This document shows positions 17,316-26,492 of a stretch of DNA of 64,000 bases, piece after piece. Position 1 is the first letter of the stretch. The number at the start of each line of letters is the position of its first letter. The DNA comes from Flammeovirgaceae bacterium UBA2371. Lineage in GTDB: Bacteria; Bacteroidota; Bacteroidia; Cytophagales; Cyclobacteriaceae. A model generated the notes under the pieces. That model worked only from the letters and a program-made list of their open reading frames with translations, did not search any database and was not told where the DNA came from. A program made the position numbers and the translations under genes. Location: the NCBI GenBank assembly GCA_002345965.1, contig DDTF01000022.1, forward strand, positions 5,697-69,696, read 5' to 3'.

Positions 17316-20300
17316 ATGTTTAGTAAAATTATTCACAGACCTGTCTTTGCTATCGTCCTTTCCGTGATTTTCGTCTTTACGGGCACGCTGGCGATTAAGC
17401 AACTTCCTATATCTCAATTTCCGCAGATCGCTCCAACAACCGTAAGCATTTTTATTGCTTACCCTGGGTCCAGTGCGGACGTATTGATAAAATCTACACT
17501 GATCACGTTGGAAAATGCCATCAATGGTGTTCAGGGTATGCGTTACATGACCTCTGATGCCACCAGTGCAGGTGAGGCCACCGTCAGTATCATTTTTGAA
17601 CCGGGTACCGATCCTAATCAGGCGGTGATCCGAGTCAAAACCAGGGTAGACCAGGTGATGCCACTTCTGCCCGAGCTGGTACAGCGTGAAGGTGTAATTA
17701 TTACTCCTATTCAACCCAGTATGTTGATGTATGTAAACCTCTACAGCACCGATGAAAAGTTGGATGAGAAATTCCTTTACAACTATGCCAGTGTGAAGAT
17801 GATTCCTGAAATCAACAGAATCAGTGGCGTTGCCAGATCGCAGATACTGGGTAGTCGTACCTATGCCATGCGTGTATGGCTCAATCCCGAACGCATGCGT
17901 GCCTACAACATCTCTATCGAAGAAGTAATGGAAGCATTGGCGGAACAAAGTATCATCGGTCGTCCTGGCAGAATAGGGCAAAGTTCGGGTATTGCCGCGC
18001 AGTCGCTCGAGTATGTGCTTACCTATAAAGGGCGATACAACAAGCCGGAGGAATATGAAAGCGTTATCATCCGCGCCAACGCAGAAGGTGAAAGCATCAC
18101 CTTAAAAGATATCGCCAATGTGGAATTAGGCAGTGAGTTCTTTGATATTTATTCCAACCTCGATGGTCACCCTTCTGCAGCCATTGTCTTGAAGCAGAAC
18201 TATGGCAGCAATGCCAGCCAGGTAATCAAAGAAGTAAAAGAGAAGCTGGTAGAAATGAAGGCTACCTTCCCACCCGGAGTAGACTACAAAATCAGTTATG
18301 ATGTTTCCCAATTTTTGGATGCCTCTATTGAAAAAGTATTGCACACCCTGGCCGAAGCTTTTGTGTTGGTGGCCATCGTGGTATTTATTTTCCTGGGTGA
18401 CTGGAGATCCACTTTGATCCCAACACTTGCTGTGCCTGTTTCCCTGATAGGCGCGTTTTTCTTTATGCAGTTCTTTGGTCTTTCGATCAACCTCATCACA
18501 CTGTTTGCATTGGTGTTGGCCATTGGTATTGTAGTAGACAATGCCATTGTGGTGGTGGAAGCAGTACATGCCAAGATGGAAGAAAAAAATCTCACACCGT
18601 ACAAGGCAACACAGGAAGTACTTAAGGAAATCAGTGGTGCCATTGTTGCCATCACCCTGGTGATGACGGCTGTTTTTGTGCCGCTGGTCTTCATCACCGG
18701 ACCTGTTGGTGTTTTCTACCGACAGTTCTCCATCACCATGGCTACCTCCATCGTACTTTCAGGTGTAGTTGCACTTACACTTACTCCGGTACTTTGCGCC
18801 ATGATATTGAGAAATACGCATGGTCAACCTAAAAAGAAGAACCTGCTGAACCGATCACTTGAAAGTTTCAACAGCGGATTTGAAAAAATTACCGGGAAAT
18901 ACACCGGACTTTTAAGGTTAATCGTCAACAGAAGGCTGGTGACCTTTGGCGTGTTGATAGCTTTTTGTGTAGGTATATTCTTAGAAAACCTCGTACTGCC
19001 CTCTGGTTTTATTCCGGGTGAAGACCAGGGCACCATTTATGCCATCATCCAAACACCTCCGGGTGCCACGTTGGAGAGAACAAATAAAGTATCTCAGGAA
19101 CTTCAAAAGATATGTGAAGAAGTTGATGGTGTTGAATCCGTTTCCTCTCTGGCTGGCTACGAGATCATGACAGAGGGACGGGGCTCCAACGCTGGTACTT
19201 GTTTGATCAACCTGAAGAATTGGTCTGATCGTGATCAATCTGTGAAAGAAATCATGGAAGAGCTGGAAGAGAAGTCGAAGGATCTTGGTGCTGTGGTTGA
19301 ATTTTTTGAACCACCTGCTGTTCCAGGCTTTGGATCTTCAGGAGGTTTTTCTCTTCGCATGCTAGATAAAAACACCAGTACTGATTACCACGAGTTTGAC
19401 AAAGTCAATAAAGAATTTATGGATAACCTTAGCAAGCGCAAAGAGCTTACGGGTTTGTTCACCTTTTTTGCAGCCAACTATCCACAGTACGAATTGGTGA
19501 TTGACAATAAAGCAGCCATGCAAAAAGGCGTATCGATTGGCAAAGCGATGGAAAACCTTAATATCATGATAGGCAGTACTTACGAGCAAGGGTTCATCCG
19601 ATTTGATCGTTTTTTCAAAGTATATGTTCAATCTGCTCCCGAATTCAGAAAACTTCCTTCCGATGTACTGAATCTCTTTGTCAAGAATGATCATGGGGAA
19701 ATGGTGCCTTACTCCTCTTTCATGACCATGGAGAAGAAACAAGGGCCCAATGAAATTACCCGCTACAACATGTACAATTCTGCAGCCATCCGCGGTCTGC
19801 CCGCCAAGGGATATACCACCGCTGAGGCCATTCAGGCCATAAGAGAAGTGGCCAGCACCACTTTGCCCAAAGGCTACGATATTGCATGGGAAGGACTTTC
19901 CTATGATGAATCCATCAGCGGAAATGAATCCGTTTACATATTCATCATTGTATTGGCTTTCGTCTATCTGGTGTTGGCGGCCCAGTACGAAAGTTTCCTC
20001 TTGCCACTGGCGGTGATCTTTTCACTTCCTATCGGTGTATTCGGTTCTTTCTTCCTGCTCAAGTTGATGGGCCTGGAGAATGACATCTACGCGCAGATCG
20101 GTCTGATCATGCTTATTGGATTATTGGGTAAGAATGCCGTGTTGATTGTAGAGTTTGCCGTGCAAAAGCACCGACATGGTGCCACCATCTTTGAAGCAGC
20201 TGTTGAGGGGGCTAAAGTTCGTTTCAGACCCATCTTGATGACTTCCTTCGCATTCATTGTGGGATTAATTCCTTTGGTAGTAGCAACTGGTGCTGGTGCC

Positions 20301-20489
20301 ATTGGTAACAGAACGATTGGCGCCTCCGCATTGGGAGGTATGTTGCTGGGAACTATTTGCGGAGTCATCATTATTCCAGGACTCTATTACATCTTCGCCA
20401 ACATGGCAGAAGGTCGGCAATTGCTGAGGGGTGAATACGACAGACCCTTGTCTGAAGAATTCGAACATACCAACACAACTAAGAAATGA
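17316..20489 (+). CDS. RND efflux permease, HAE1 family
   Basis: A 1057-residue inner membrane pump of full length for the family (AcrB about 1050). Twelve membrane segments are arranged as 1+5 and 1+5 with two large periplasmic loops. The proton-relay segment in TM4 reads GIVVDNAIVVVE, with Asn at the second acidic position of AcrB, a variation common in the family. The TM10 lysine is present (LLGKNAVLIVEFA). It expels hydrophobic compounds using the proton gradient; substrates cannot be predicted. Its stop overlaps the start of the outer membrane gene (ATGA). Confidence 0.95.
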   Translation: MFSKIIHRPVFAIVLSVIFVFTGTLAIKQLPISQFPQIAPTTVSIFIAYPGSSADVLIKSTLITLENAINGVQGMRYMTSDATSAGEATVSIIFEPGTDPNQAVIRVKTRVDQVMPLLPELVQREGVIITPIQPSMLMYVNLYSTDEKLDEKFLYNYASVKMIPEINRISGVARSQILGSRTYAMRVWLNPERMRAYNISIEEVMEALAEQSIIGRPGRIGQSSGIAAQSLEYVLTYKGRYNKPEEYESVIIRANAEGESITLKDIANVELGSEFFDIYSNLDGHPSAAIVLKQNYGSNASQVIKEVKEKLVEMKATFPPGVDYKISYDVSQFLDASIEKVLHTLAEAFVLVAIVVFIFLGDWRSTLIPTLAVPVSLIGAFFFMQFFGLSINLITLFALVLAIGIVVDNAIVVVEAVHAKMEEKNLTPYKATQEVLKEISGAIVAITLVMTAVFVPLVFITGPVGVFYRQFSITMATSIVLSGVVALTLTPVLCAMILRNTHGQPKKKNLLNRSLESFNSGFEKITGKYTGLLRLIVNRRLVTFGVLIAFCVGIFLENLVLPSGFIPGEDQGTIYAIIQTPPGATLERTNKVSQELQKICEEVDGVESVSSLAGYEIMTEGRGSNAGTCLINLKNWSDRDQSVKEIMEELEEKSKDLGAVVEFFEPPAVPGFGSSGGFSLRMLDKNTSTDYHEFDKVNKEFMDNLSKRKELTGLFTFFAANYPQYELVIDNKAAMQKGVSIGKAMENLNIMIGSTYEQGFIRFDRFFKVYVQSAPEFRKLPSDVLNLFVKNDHGEMVPYSSFMTMEKKQGPNEITRYNMYNSAAIRGLPAKGYTTAEAIQAIREVASTTLPKGYDIAWEGLSYDESISGNESVYIFIIVLAFVYLVLAAQYESFLLPLAVIFSLPIGVFGSFFLLKLMGLENDIYAQIGLIMLIGLLGKNAVLIVEFAVQKHRHGATIFEAAVEGAKVRFRPILMTSFAFIVGLIPLVVATGAGAIGNRTIGASALGGMLLGTICGVIIIPGLYYIFANMAEGRQLLRGEYDRPLSEEFEHTNTTKK

Positions 20490-21916
20490 TGAAAAGAGTA
20501 ATAAATAATTGCCTGGGTTTAGTTAGTATTTTGTTTGTACTATCGGCATGCACACCCACTATCATTCCTAAACAAGAGGATACGAAGACTCCTGATAGTT
20601 TTAACAATTCGCTGGATACCACCAATACTGCAACCATCAATTGGAGGGACTATTTTGTTGACGCTCACCTTGCCACACTGATTGAAACTGCATTGCAGAA
20701 CAATCAGGAACTGAACATTATTCTGCAGGAAATTGAGATTTCAAAAAATGAAGTAAGGGCAAGGAAAGGTGAGTATTTACCTTTTGTGGGCGTGCGTGGT
20801 GCAGCCGGAACAGAGAAAATTGGACGCTATACCAGCAAAGGTGCCAATGATGCCACCACAGACATTGAACCTGGTAAGGAAATGCCAGAACCCCTGCCTG
20901 ATTTCATGGTTGGCGCCTATGCCAACTGGGAAGTAGACATTTGGCGCAAACTGCGCAATGCCAAGAAAGCTGCACTGGAAAGATACCTTGGCAGTGTGGA
21001 AGGTAAGAATTTTATGGTTACCCATTTGATTGCAGAAATCGCCAATTCGTATTACGAACTGTTGGCACTCGACAACCAATTGGAAATCATCAAAAGAAGC
21101 ATAGAAATACAGAGCGATGCGTTGCAAATCGTGAAGCAGCAGAAAGAAGCTACACGCGTCACTGAACTGGCCGTGCGCAGGTTTGAAGCGCAAGTGTTGG
21201 GCACCAAAAGTTTGCAGTTTGACATTCAACAGCAGGTAACGGAAACCGAAAACAGGATCAACTTTTTGATCGGGAGATTCCCACAGCCTATCGAGAGGAA
21301 TTCAGCGGCTTTTAATGATTTGTTGCCTTCCAACATCCAGGCGGGTATTCCTGCTCAACTGTTGCAAAACAGACCTGATGTAAGGCAAGCAGAGTTGGAG
21401 TTGGCAGCTGCCAAGTTGGATGTGAAAGTAGCCAAGGCCAGGTTCTATCCATCTTTGGACATCTCTGCGGGTATAGGTTTTCAGGCATTTGATCCCTCCT
21501 ATCTGATTAAAACACCGGAGTCATTACTCTACGGTTTATTCGGTGATGTAGCTGCACCCCTTGTGAACAGAAATGCCATTAAGGCGATGTATTACAGTGC
21601 CAACGCAAAACAAATTCAGGCCGTGTTCAACTATGAGCGCACCATTTTAAACGCTTATATAGAAGTAGCCAATCAGTTGGCGAACATCAGCAACCTGGAC
21701 AGAAGCTACAGCTTAAGGGCAGAGCAAGTGCAGGCGCTGAACGAGTCCATTACCATTTCGAATAACCTGTTCAAATCAGCAAGGGCAGATTATATGGAAG
21801 TACTGCTGACCCAACGCGATGCACTGGAATCAAAATTTGAATTGATTGAAACCAAAAAACAGCAAATGAATGCAATGGTCAACATTTATCAGGCCCTGGG
21901 AGGTGGCTGGAAATAG
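20486..21916 (+). CDS. RND efflux outer membrane factor (NodT/OprM type) lipoprotein
   Basis: A 476-residue lipoprotein (MMKRVINNC to FVLSAC, lipid Cys22) with two outer membrane efflux repeats. Key motifs are NWRDYFVDAHLATLIETAL near the start, ANWEVDIWRKLRNAKKAA and LLQNRPDVRQAELELAAAK (quoted in parts), and the C-terminal ADYMEVLLTQRDALES. It forms the outer membrane channel of the pump. Translation is coupled to the permease by a 4-base overlap, and a hairpin terminator follows about 180 bases downstream. Confidence 0.93.
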   Translation: MMKRVINNCLGLVSILFVLSACTPTIIPKQEDTKTPDSFNNSLDTTNTATINWRDYFVDAHLATLIETALQNNQELNIILQEIEISKNEVRARKGEYLPFVGVRGAAGTEKIGRYTSKGANDATTDIEPGKEMPEPLPDFMVGAYANWEVDIWRKLRNAKKAALERYLGSVEGKNFMVTHLIAEIANSYYELLALDNQLEIIKRSIEIQSDALQIVKQQKEATRVTELAVRRFEAQVLGTKSLQFDIQQQVTETENRINFLIGRFPQPIERNSAAFNDLLPSNIQAGIPAQLLQNRPDVRQAELELAAAKLDVKVAKARFYPSLDISAGIGFQAFDPSYLIKTPESLLYGLFGDVAAPLVNRNAIKAMYYSANAKQIQAVFNYERTILNAYIEVANQLANISNLDRSYSLRAEQVQALNESITISNNLFKSARADYMEVLLTQRDALESKFELIETKKQQMNAMVNIYQALGGGWK

Positions 21917-22099
21917 GGCTTAGGGGACCTCATTGAAACCAGACATAAAAGATGATCATCTTGGCTACAGGTTTAGTTTACCGTCATCTAATTGTTTGGG
22001 AATTTAATCTGGAGTCAACTTTAACTGATGCTGTATCTGATGTGTCAACGTTAATAGTGTAATTCCTTATTAGAGTGAGAGTCCCCTACTTTTTCTAAT

Positions 22100-22133
22100 A
22101 AAACCCCTGCAGTAATACAGGGGTTTTGTTTTT
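22100..22133 (+). terminator. rho-independent terminator after the RND operon
   Basis: A perfect ten-pair stem (AAAACCCCTG and CAGGGGTTTT) with an eight-base loop is followed by GTTTTT. The flanks also carry A residues, so it may act in both directions and serve the convergent M20 gene weakly as well. Confidence 0.8.
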
Positions 22134-22161
22134 ACAGGTTTGATCCATTTCTTTCAGTTTG

Positions 22162-23298
22162 TCATTCACTTTCAAGGGCACTTGAAATTATACCAGCAAA
22201 CATAACAACCCCTGCTGCCATAATCTCATCAGGAAAATCGTAGTCGGCATGGTGCAATGCGGGTGAATGGATACCTGCGCCCAGTCCAAACATCGCTGTT
22301 TTGTATTGTTTGGAATACCACCCAAAATCCTCCCCAAACTTAAATGGATAAGGGCGCTCGATCAACTCCAATTGATTGGCCCTGGCTGCTTCAATGATCA
22401 TTTTGTGACATAATGCATTGTTGATACTGGATGGAAAATATTCGAACCAATCCATTTCATATTGAAGGCCATGGGCATGTGCTATCTTCTGTATCGTTGC
22501 TTCTATGTGCTGTTTTACTTTTTTCATCACCCCCTCGTTCCATGTTCTCAGGGTGTAATGTAGTTCTCCCCTTGCGGGTGAAACACCATAAGCCTTTTCC
22601 CCCATCAGGATGTGAATGGGTGTCAAAATGGTCATGTCCTCTCTGGAAGGATCGGGGATGTTTTGTTGAGACAATTCACTTATTAACGCAGCGATGCCCC
22701 GAGCCGGATTGATCCCGTTTTCAGGCTCTGCAGCATGTGCCTCTTTACCTTTGAAGTAGACAGCAAAACTTTGCACTTCTGCGGAGAAGCCCTGCCTCAT
22801 GGTGATGATACTGTTCAAAGGCATCCCCGGTATGTTATGAAGGGCAAATACATAATCTGGGTTGAGGATTTGGAAGCGAGCATCCTTCATCACTTCGTAG
22901 GCGCCCTTCCCTGTTTCTTCTGCAGGTTGAAAGAGCAATACAATTTTTCCTGATGAGAATGTCTGTTCCTTGATCCAAAATATCAATCCCGCTACAATGG
23001 CCATGTGCCCGTCATGCCCACACTTGTGCGCGATGCCGTTGACATTGGATCGGTGGCTGAAGGTGTTTTGTTCTGCAATGGGCAGCGCATCCAGTTCGCA
23101 ACGAATGACGATGGTTTTGCCAGGCAAGGCATATTCATATATTGCCATCAGGCCCTGCCCTCCCACCTGCTCTATGTATTGAGCTGGGTGATGGGTATCA
23201 ATAAAACTTTTGATGCGTGCAGCGGTATGTACTTCGCTGCCCGACAACTCCGGATTTTGATGCAGTGTTTTTCTTAAATTCAGAACAGAAGGATTCAT
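22162..23298 (-). CDS. M20-family amidohydrolase (peptidase M20D type)
   Basis: A 378-residue enzyme with the M20D pattern: LHQNPELSG at the start, ELDALPIAEQ, metal-site CGHDGHMA at about residue 92-99, FQPAEETGKGA with catalytic Glu pair, and a C-terminal HSPALHHADYDFPDE zinc ligand segment. Relatives remove N-acyl or N-acetyl groups from amino acids (N-acetyl-diaminopimelate, hippurate, IAA conjugates). The substrate is not evident. It is convergent with the RND operon and followed upstream by an NTF2-like gene 40 bases away. Confidence 0.92.
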   Translation of the reverse strand: MNPSVLNLRKTLHQNPELSGSEVHTAARIKSFIDTHHPAQYIEQVGGQGLMAIYEYALPGKTIVIRCELDALPIAEQNTFSHRSNVNGIAHKCGHDGHMAIVAGLIFWIKEQTFSSGKIVLLFQPAEETGKGAYEVMKDARFQILNPDYVFALHNIPGMPLNSIITMRQGFSAEVQSFAVYFKGKEAHAAEPENGINPARGIAALISELSQQNIPDPSREDMTILTPIHILMGEKAYGVSPARGELHYTLRTWNEGVMKKVKQHIEATIQKIAHAHGLQYEMDWFEYFPSSINNALCHKMIIEAARANQLELIERPYPFKFGEDFGWYSKQYKTAMFGLGAGIHSPALHHADYDFPDEIMAAGVVMFAGIISSALESE

Positions 23299-23338
23299 GC
23301 GCTGCTAAATAAATTATTCCTTAACATAATACCATTTA

Positions 23339-23716
23339 TCAGTACATTTTGTTGGGATTGGCAGCCTCATCTGGAATCTGTTGAATGGCATCCCAATGTT
23401 CGCAGATCTTTCCATTCTCGTCAAACCTGAAAAAATCCATGGTCACATACGCTTCATTGCCTGGCCATATCTGGTGGGTATGCAAGGCCACCAAGTCCCC
23501 TTCTGCAATGCAACGAACAAATTCAATGGATTTGTTTGGATACTCCTTTTGCATACGTTCAAAATAGCCGATAAATCCTTGGGTTCCATCAGCTACTTGA
23601 GGGTTGTGCTGAATGTATTCCTTGCCCACGTATTTCTCAATGGCTGCTTTTGGATTTCCCAGGTAGGCAGTTTTGTAGAAAGCGATGGCGTTCCTTTTGT
23701 TGTCTTCCAGATTCAT
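23339..23716 (-). CDS. NTF2-like / SnoaL-type protein
   Basis: A 125-residue single-domain protein with the SnoaL pattern: AIAFYKTAYLGNPKAAIEKYV, YIQHNPQVADG, then ALHTHQIWPG and DFFRFDENGKICEHWDAIQ (in parts). These are the segments that surround the active-site cavity of SnoaL-like proteins. Members of this fold include isomerases, hydrolases and non-catalytic binding proteins, so no reaction is assigned. It is in the same orientation as the M20 gene, 40 bases upstream of it. Confidence 0.88.
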   Translation of the reverse strand: MNLEDNKRNAIAFYKTAYLGNPKAAIEKYVGKEYIQHNPQVADGTQGFIGYFERMQKEYPNKSIEFVRCIAEGDLVALHTHQIWPGNEAYVTMDFFRFDENGKICEHWDAIQQIPDEAANPNKMY

Positions 23717-23797
23717 AACTATTATATTATAACAAAAGCATCAAATTGAGTCAATAATTCATTCAGATAGTTCGTAGTAATAAATGGGCTATCCTTC

Positions 23798-24673
23798 TCA
23801 CTCAACAAATTCAAGGAATAAATTATAATCTTTAAGTAAGACCACAGTTTTATTTGCCATTAACTCAACTTTATCCAAGTTTATCAACATACTGTTCAGC
23901 TTTTCCAAAGAGGCCACTTTTATAGTAAACCCACAAATACCCAATCGGTCTGGTGACTCGAAGTCAGAAGATAAATGGAAAGGACTCTTGGCATCCAACA
24001 GTGCCAGTTTGCTTATCCCTAAAGAAAGCAATTGAACAGTGACACCCTGCCATTCCATTTGTTGAAACTGCTTAAATCCATACGATTGGTACTTCTTACT
24101 GTCACCTTCAATATCATTGCTTAATATCCAGGTAGTCTCCAACGAAAGTGCCTGATTGGAATGCGTGGTATTAGGATCCCTCCAGTTTTTGTTAAGATAA
24201 TCGATATAAAACAACTCACCTGATTGTACGGTGATGGTGCTCCAAACTTTATTGGCACTCAATGTAAATTCTATTTTCCTTGCGGTTAGGTATTTAGTCA
24301 ATTCATCCCGATTCCTAATTGAAATAGCCGGAACGGTGGCACCTGAACCAGCTTTAAGCCATGTAGTGTAGTATTTTCCTATGGACTGTGTGCTATCGAG
24401 TGGAACAATAAATTCCAGGTAAGTGCCATTTTCGAATTTGATGAAGCAGTTGTTGATTCCTTCATGTACTCTTCCATCCTTAACTCTGAAATGGAGTTCG
24501 TCTGAAAACAATTGCTTAATAACAGCCAGGTCATGTACAACAATGGGCACATGATCGATAGCAATAAAGTTAGATTCAGCCGATTCGGTCTGGGCAGATG
24601 TAGAAACACCCAAAAATACAAAGCACAACAATGCCAAAGCCCTGATCAACTTCAATGATCTTCTTTTAATCAC
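23798..24673 (-). CDS. exported VOC-family protein (glyoxalase-like domain)
   Basis: A 291-residue protein that begins at a GTG, as no ATG precedes its signal peptide (MIKRRSLKLIRALALL to VSTSAQ). The mature part starts with IDHVPIVVHDL and contains HEGINNCFIKFENGTYLEFI in pieces, the two-strand pattern of glyoxalase-like domain proteins of the VOC fold. Duplication within the protein is suggested by a second beta-rich half. A periplasmic location is unusual for metal-dependent VOC enzymes, which are mostly cytosolic. It lies one base after the stop of a small membrane protein gene. Confidence 0.8.
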   Translation of the reverse strand: MIKRRSLKLIRALALLCFVFLGVSTSAQTESAESNFIAIDHVPIVVHDLAVIKQLFSDELHFRVKDGRVHEGINNCFIKFENGTYLEFIVPLDSTQSIGKYYTTWLKAGSGATVPAISIRNRDELTKYLTARKIEFTLSANKVWSTITVQSGELFYIDYLNKNWRDPNTTHSNQALSLETTWILSNDIEGDSKKYQSYGFKQFQQMEWQGVTVQLLSLGISKLALLDAKSPFHLSSDFESPDRLGICGFTIKVASLEKLNSMLINLDKVELMANKTVVLLKDYNLFLEFVE

Positions 24674-24674
24674 T

Positions 24675-24920
24675 TTACATCACTTCATAATAATTCAACA
24701 ACCGATAGACAAAAGCCAGCAGCGCCACTACCATAAAAGCAAGTGCTACTCTATCATAGGCAGACTTATTCACTTTGCCCTGACCCAATGCCAACACCAA
24801 CAACGCAATGGTAATCGATACCGAGCTTATCATTTTGGGAATGTAACCATCGATTATATCAATGATTGCAGCAATAAAAAATATTACGGCCGCCAATCCC
24901 AGTAAAGTACTTCTCTTCAT
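24675..24920 (-). CDS. 81-residue membrane protein, unknown
   Basis: A short protein with three hydrophobic segments (about 5-22, 28-46 and 57-75) and few charged residues. No family motif is recognised. Its start overlaps the stop of the upstream 214-residue membrane protein by 4 bases (ATGA) and it ends one base before the VOC gene, so the three are almost certainly one operon. Confidence 0.75.
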   Translation of the reverse strand: MKRSTLLGLAAVIFFIAAIIDIIDGYIPKMISSVSITIALLVLALGQGKVNKSAYDRVALAFMVVALLAFVYRLLNYYEVM

Positions 24921-25561
24921 GGGTCTGATTTAATTAACAAATAGCCGGTGCAAAATGTCCAGGCTACATATCCAAAAATGAACAAGGTAAATCCCTTTAC
25001 ATCAATAAATACAAAATCAAATAAAATCAACATCAATACCAGCGCTACCAATGCAATGCCCCAATACCCGAGCCACCTGGGCAGCAATTTAGTTGTGATA
25101 ATCCCTATCGACCAGAATAAGGTAGAGACACACACTGCGCCAATGTAAATAAAGTCAAACGCATGATTAAAACTGCGGATCAAAACGAATACGGGCTGCA
25201 GGGAAGCGATAGTGCCGTCTGTTGCTCCTTCGTAGTGCTGAACAAAGTCCATGAGTATTAACCCATTGATGGCTGCTGCGATCATTACCGCCACCAACCC
25301 AAAGGCCATAAAGGAAAAAGCGATCATGGGAAAAAAGCGATCACTGCCAAGGTGCCTGGTGAGACCCCAAAATCCATAGGCTACAAAAGGAATGGAGGCT
25401 ATCGCAATGCTATGAGAGACGATACCAATCCGAACAATTTTCAACAATTGATCCAAGTCACCACCAACAGGATGCAGCAGCATGGTGACGATCATCAATA
25501 CCGATCCGATGATAAGGGAGATCCCCGTTCCTTTTTTAAATCCAGAATTCATATTCTTCAT
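24917..25561 (-). CDS. polytopic membrane protein, unknown (DUF4386-like look)
   Basis: A 214-residue protein with six likely membrane segments, starting GTGISLIIGSVLMIVTMLLHP. The layout and the SHSIAIASIPFVAYGFWGL region resemble DUF4386-type small membrane proteins, but I cannot confirm the family. It opens the operon with the 81-residue membrane protein and the VOC gene. Its upstream region is filled by the 44-bp tandem array, which begins about 65 bases before the start codon, so its promoter must lie in or before that array. Confidence 0.78.
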   Translation of the reverse strand: MKNMNSGFKKGTGISLIIGSVLMIVTMLLHPVGGDLDQLLKIVRIGIVSHSIAIASIPFVAYGFWGLTRHLGSDRFFPMIAFSFMAFGLVAVMIAAAINGLILMDFVQHYEGATDGTIASLQPVFVLIRSFNHAFDFIYIGAVCVSTLFWSIGIITTKLLPRWLGYWGIALVALVLMLILFDFVFIDVKGFTLFIFGYVAWTFCTGYLLIKSDP

Positions 25562-25626
25562 GAAGATAAGGAATTATTAATGGCTTTTCCCCCGGAGTAC
25601 TCCAGCCATTTTGGTTTGGACGCTGT

Positions 25627-25856
25627 GGTGGGAAATGTACTGGTGTCTGGTCTAATAGTTGGGACACACTGGTGGAAAGCGTACTGGTGTCTGGTCTAAT
25701 GGTTGGGACACACTGGTGGAAAGCGTACCGGTGTCTGGTCTAATGGTTGGGACACACTGGTGGAAAGCGTACTGGTGTCTGGTCTAATGGTTGGGACACA
25801 CTGGTGGAAAGCGCACTGGTGTCTGGTCTAATAGTTGGGACACACTGGTGGAAAGC
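25627..25856. repeat. 44-bp direct tandem array, five copies plus a partial one
   Basis: The motif GTCTGGTCTAAT recurs at 25645, 25689, 25733, 25777 and 25821, exactly 44 bases apart, and each unit ends GGTTGGGACACACTGGTGG with only scattered single-base changes (for example GTACTGG, GTACCGG, GCACTGG). The first unit is the most diverged and the array closes with GGTGGAAAGC at 25847-25856. There are no spacers. Each unit holds a short inverted pair GTGTC ... GACAC 15 bases apart. A period of 44 is not a multiple of three, so the array is non-coding. Confidence 0.95.
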
Positions 25857-25866
25857 AAACAGCTTT

Positions 25867-26370
25867 TTAATCGTAGGTGATCCCTACTATCTTAAACACG
25901 CGGTTGCCATTGGCTAGTTTCAGGATTGCTTTGTCCCCTACCTTCTTGCGCATCAGCAGTCGGGCAATGGGTGCCACAAAGGCGATCTTGCCTTTGGCGA
26001 GGTCGGCTTCATCTACGCCCACGATCTGGAATTGTTGCGGCTTACGGCTATCCTCCGTTTGCAACGACACCTTGGCACCAAAACGCACTTCATCGCGGGG
26101 CTGATCGCTCAACTCTATTACCTTGGCACTGGCAATGCGGTCCAGCAGCAATTGCAACTTGGCGTGCAGGTAGTTAGAGGCTATGCGGTGCTCGTTCTCG
26201 TTGATGGTACTAAGATGGCTGATTTCATTGAGCATCGCTTCTTTTTCAGCCAGCAGGGCTTCCAGTCCAGCGCGGGTGACATAGTTGGTTTCACCCGGAG
26301 GCAAATCGGCCCTTGGCGGTACCAGGGGTACCTCTTCCTGATCGCCATCTTTTACAAATCCTCTGCTCAT
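25867..26370 (-). CDS. GreA/GreB-family transcription elongation factor
   Basis: Start set at the ATG at 26370 (MSRGFVKDGDQEE); an upstream in-frame extension lacks family character. The 167-residue product has an N-terminal tail with EEVPLVPP, an antiparallel coiled coil (about 35-90, EALLAEKEAMLNEISHL) and the C-terminal FKBP-like domain (VRFGAKVSL, FQIVGVDEADLAKGKIAF, VGDKAILKL). These proteins enter the RNA polymerase secondary channel and rescue backtracked complexes. The coiled-coil tip reads NENEH, so acidic tip residues are only partly kept. Its 3' end abuts the 44-bp array. Confidence 0.88.
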   Translation of the reverse strand: MSRGFVKDGDQEEVPLVPPRADLPPGETNYVTRAGLEALLAEKEAMLNEISHLSTINENEHRIASNYLHAKLQLLLDRIASAKVIELSDQPRDEVRFGAKVSLQTEDSRKPQQFQIVGVDEADLAKGKIAFVAPIARLLMRKKVGDKAILKLANGNRVFKIVGITYD

Positions 26371-26492
26371 ACTATGTATTGGTACTCTAAATATAGCAGA
26401 TAATGGGCGCATCTGGTAGAGGCAATGGTGGCGGCCCTATTGCAGTTGTGCAATTAATGATTGCTAAATAGGGACAGCAAAGTATTGCAGGG

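Noticed and set aside
17301..17981. 226-codon minus-strand open frame inside the RND permease
   Set aside because: Antisense shadow; rich in His, Tyr and Arg in a random pattern and covered by a full-length conserved gene.
17316..20489. Loss of proton-relay acid in the RND permease (VDN instead of VDD)
   Set aside because: VDN at this position is frequent in the HAE1 family, so it is not evidence of an inactive pump.
25352..25699. 115-codon plus-strand open frame reaching into the tandem array
   Set aside because: It opposes the start of the membrane-protein operon and ends in the non-coding array, whose 44-base period is not a multiple of three.
25627..25856. CRISPR array
   Set aside because: The 44-base units are contiguous, with no spacers, and no cas gene is in the window.
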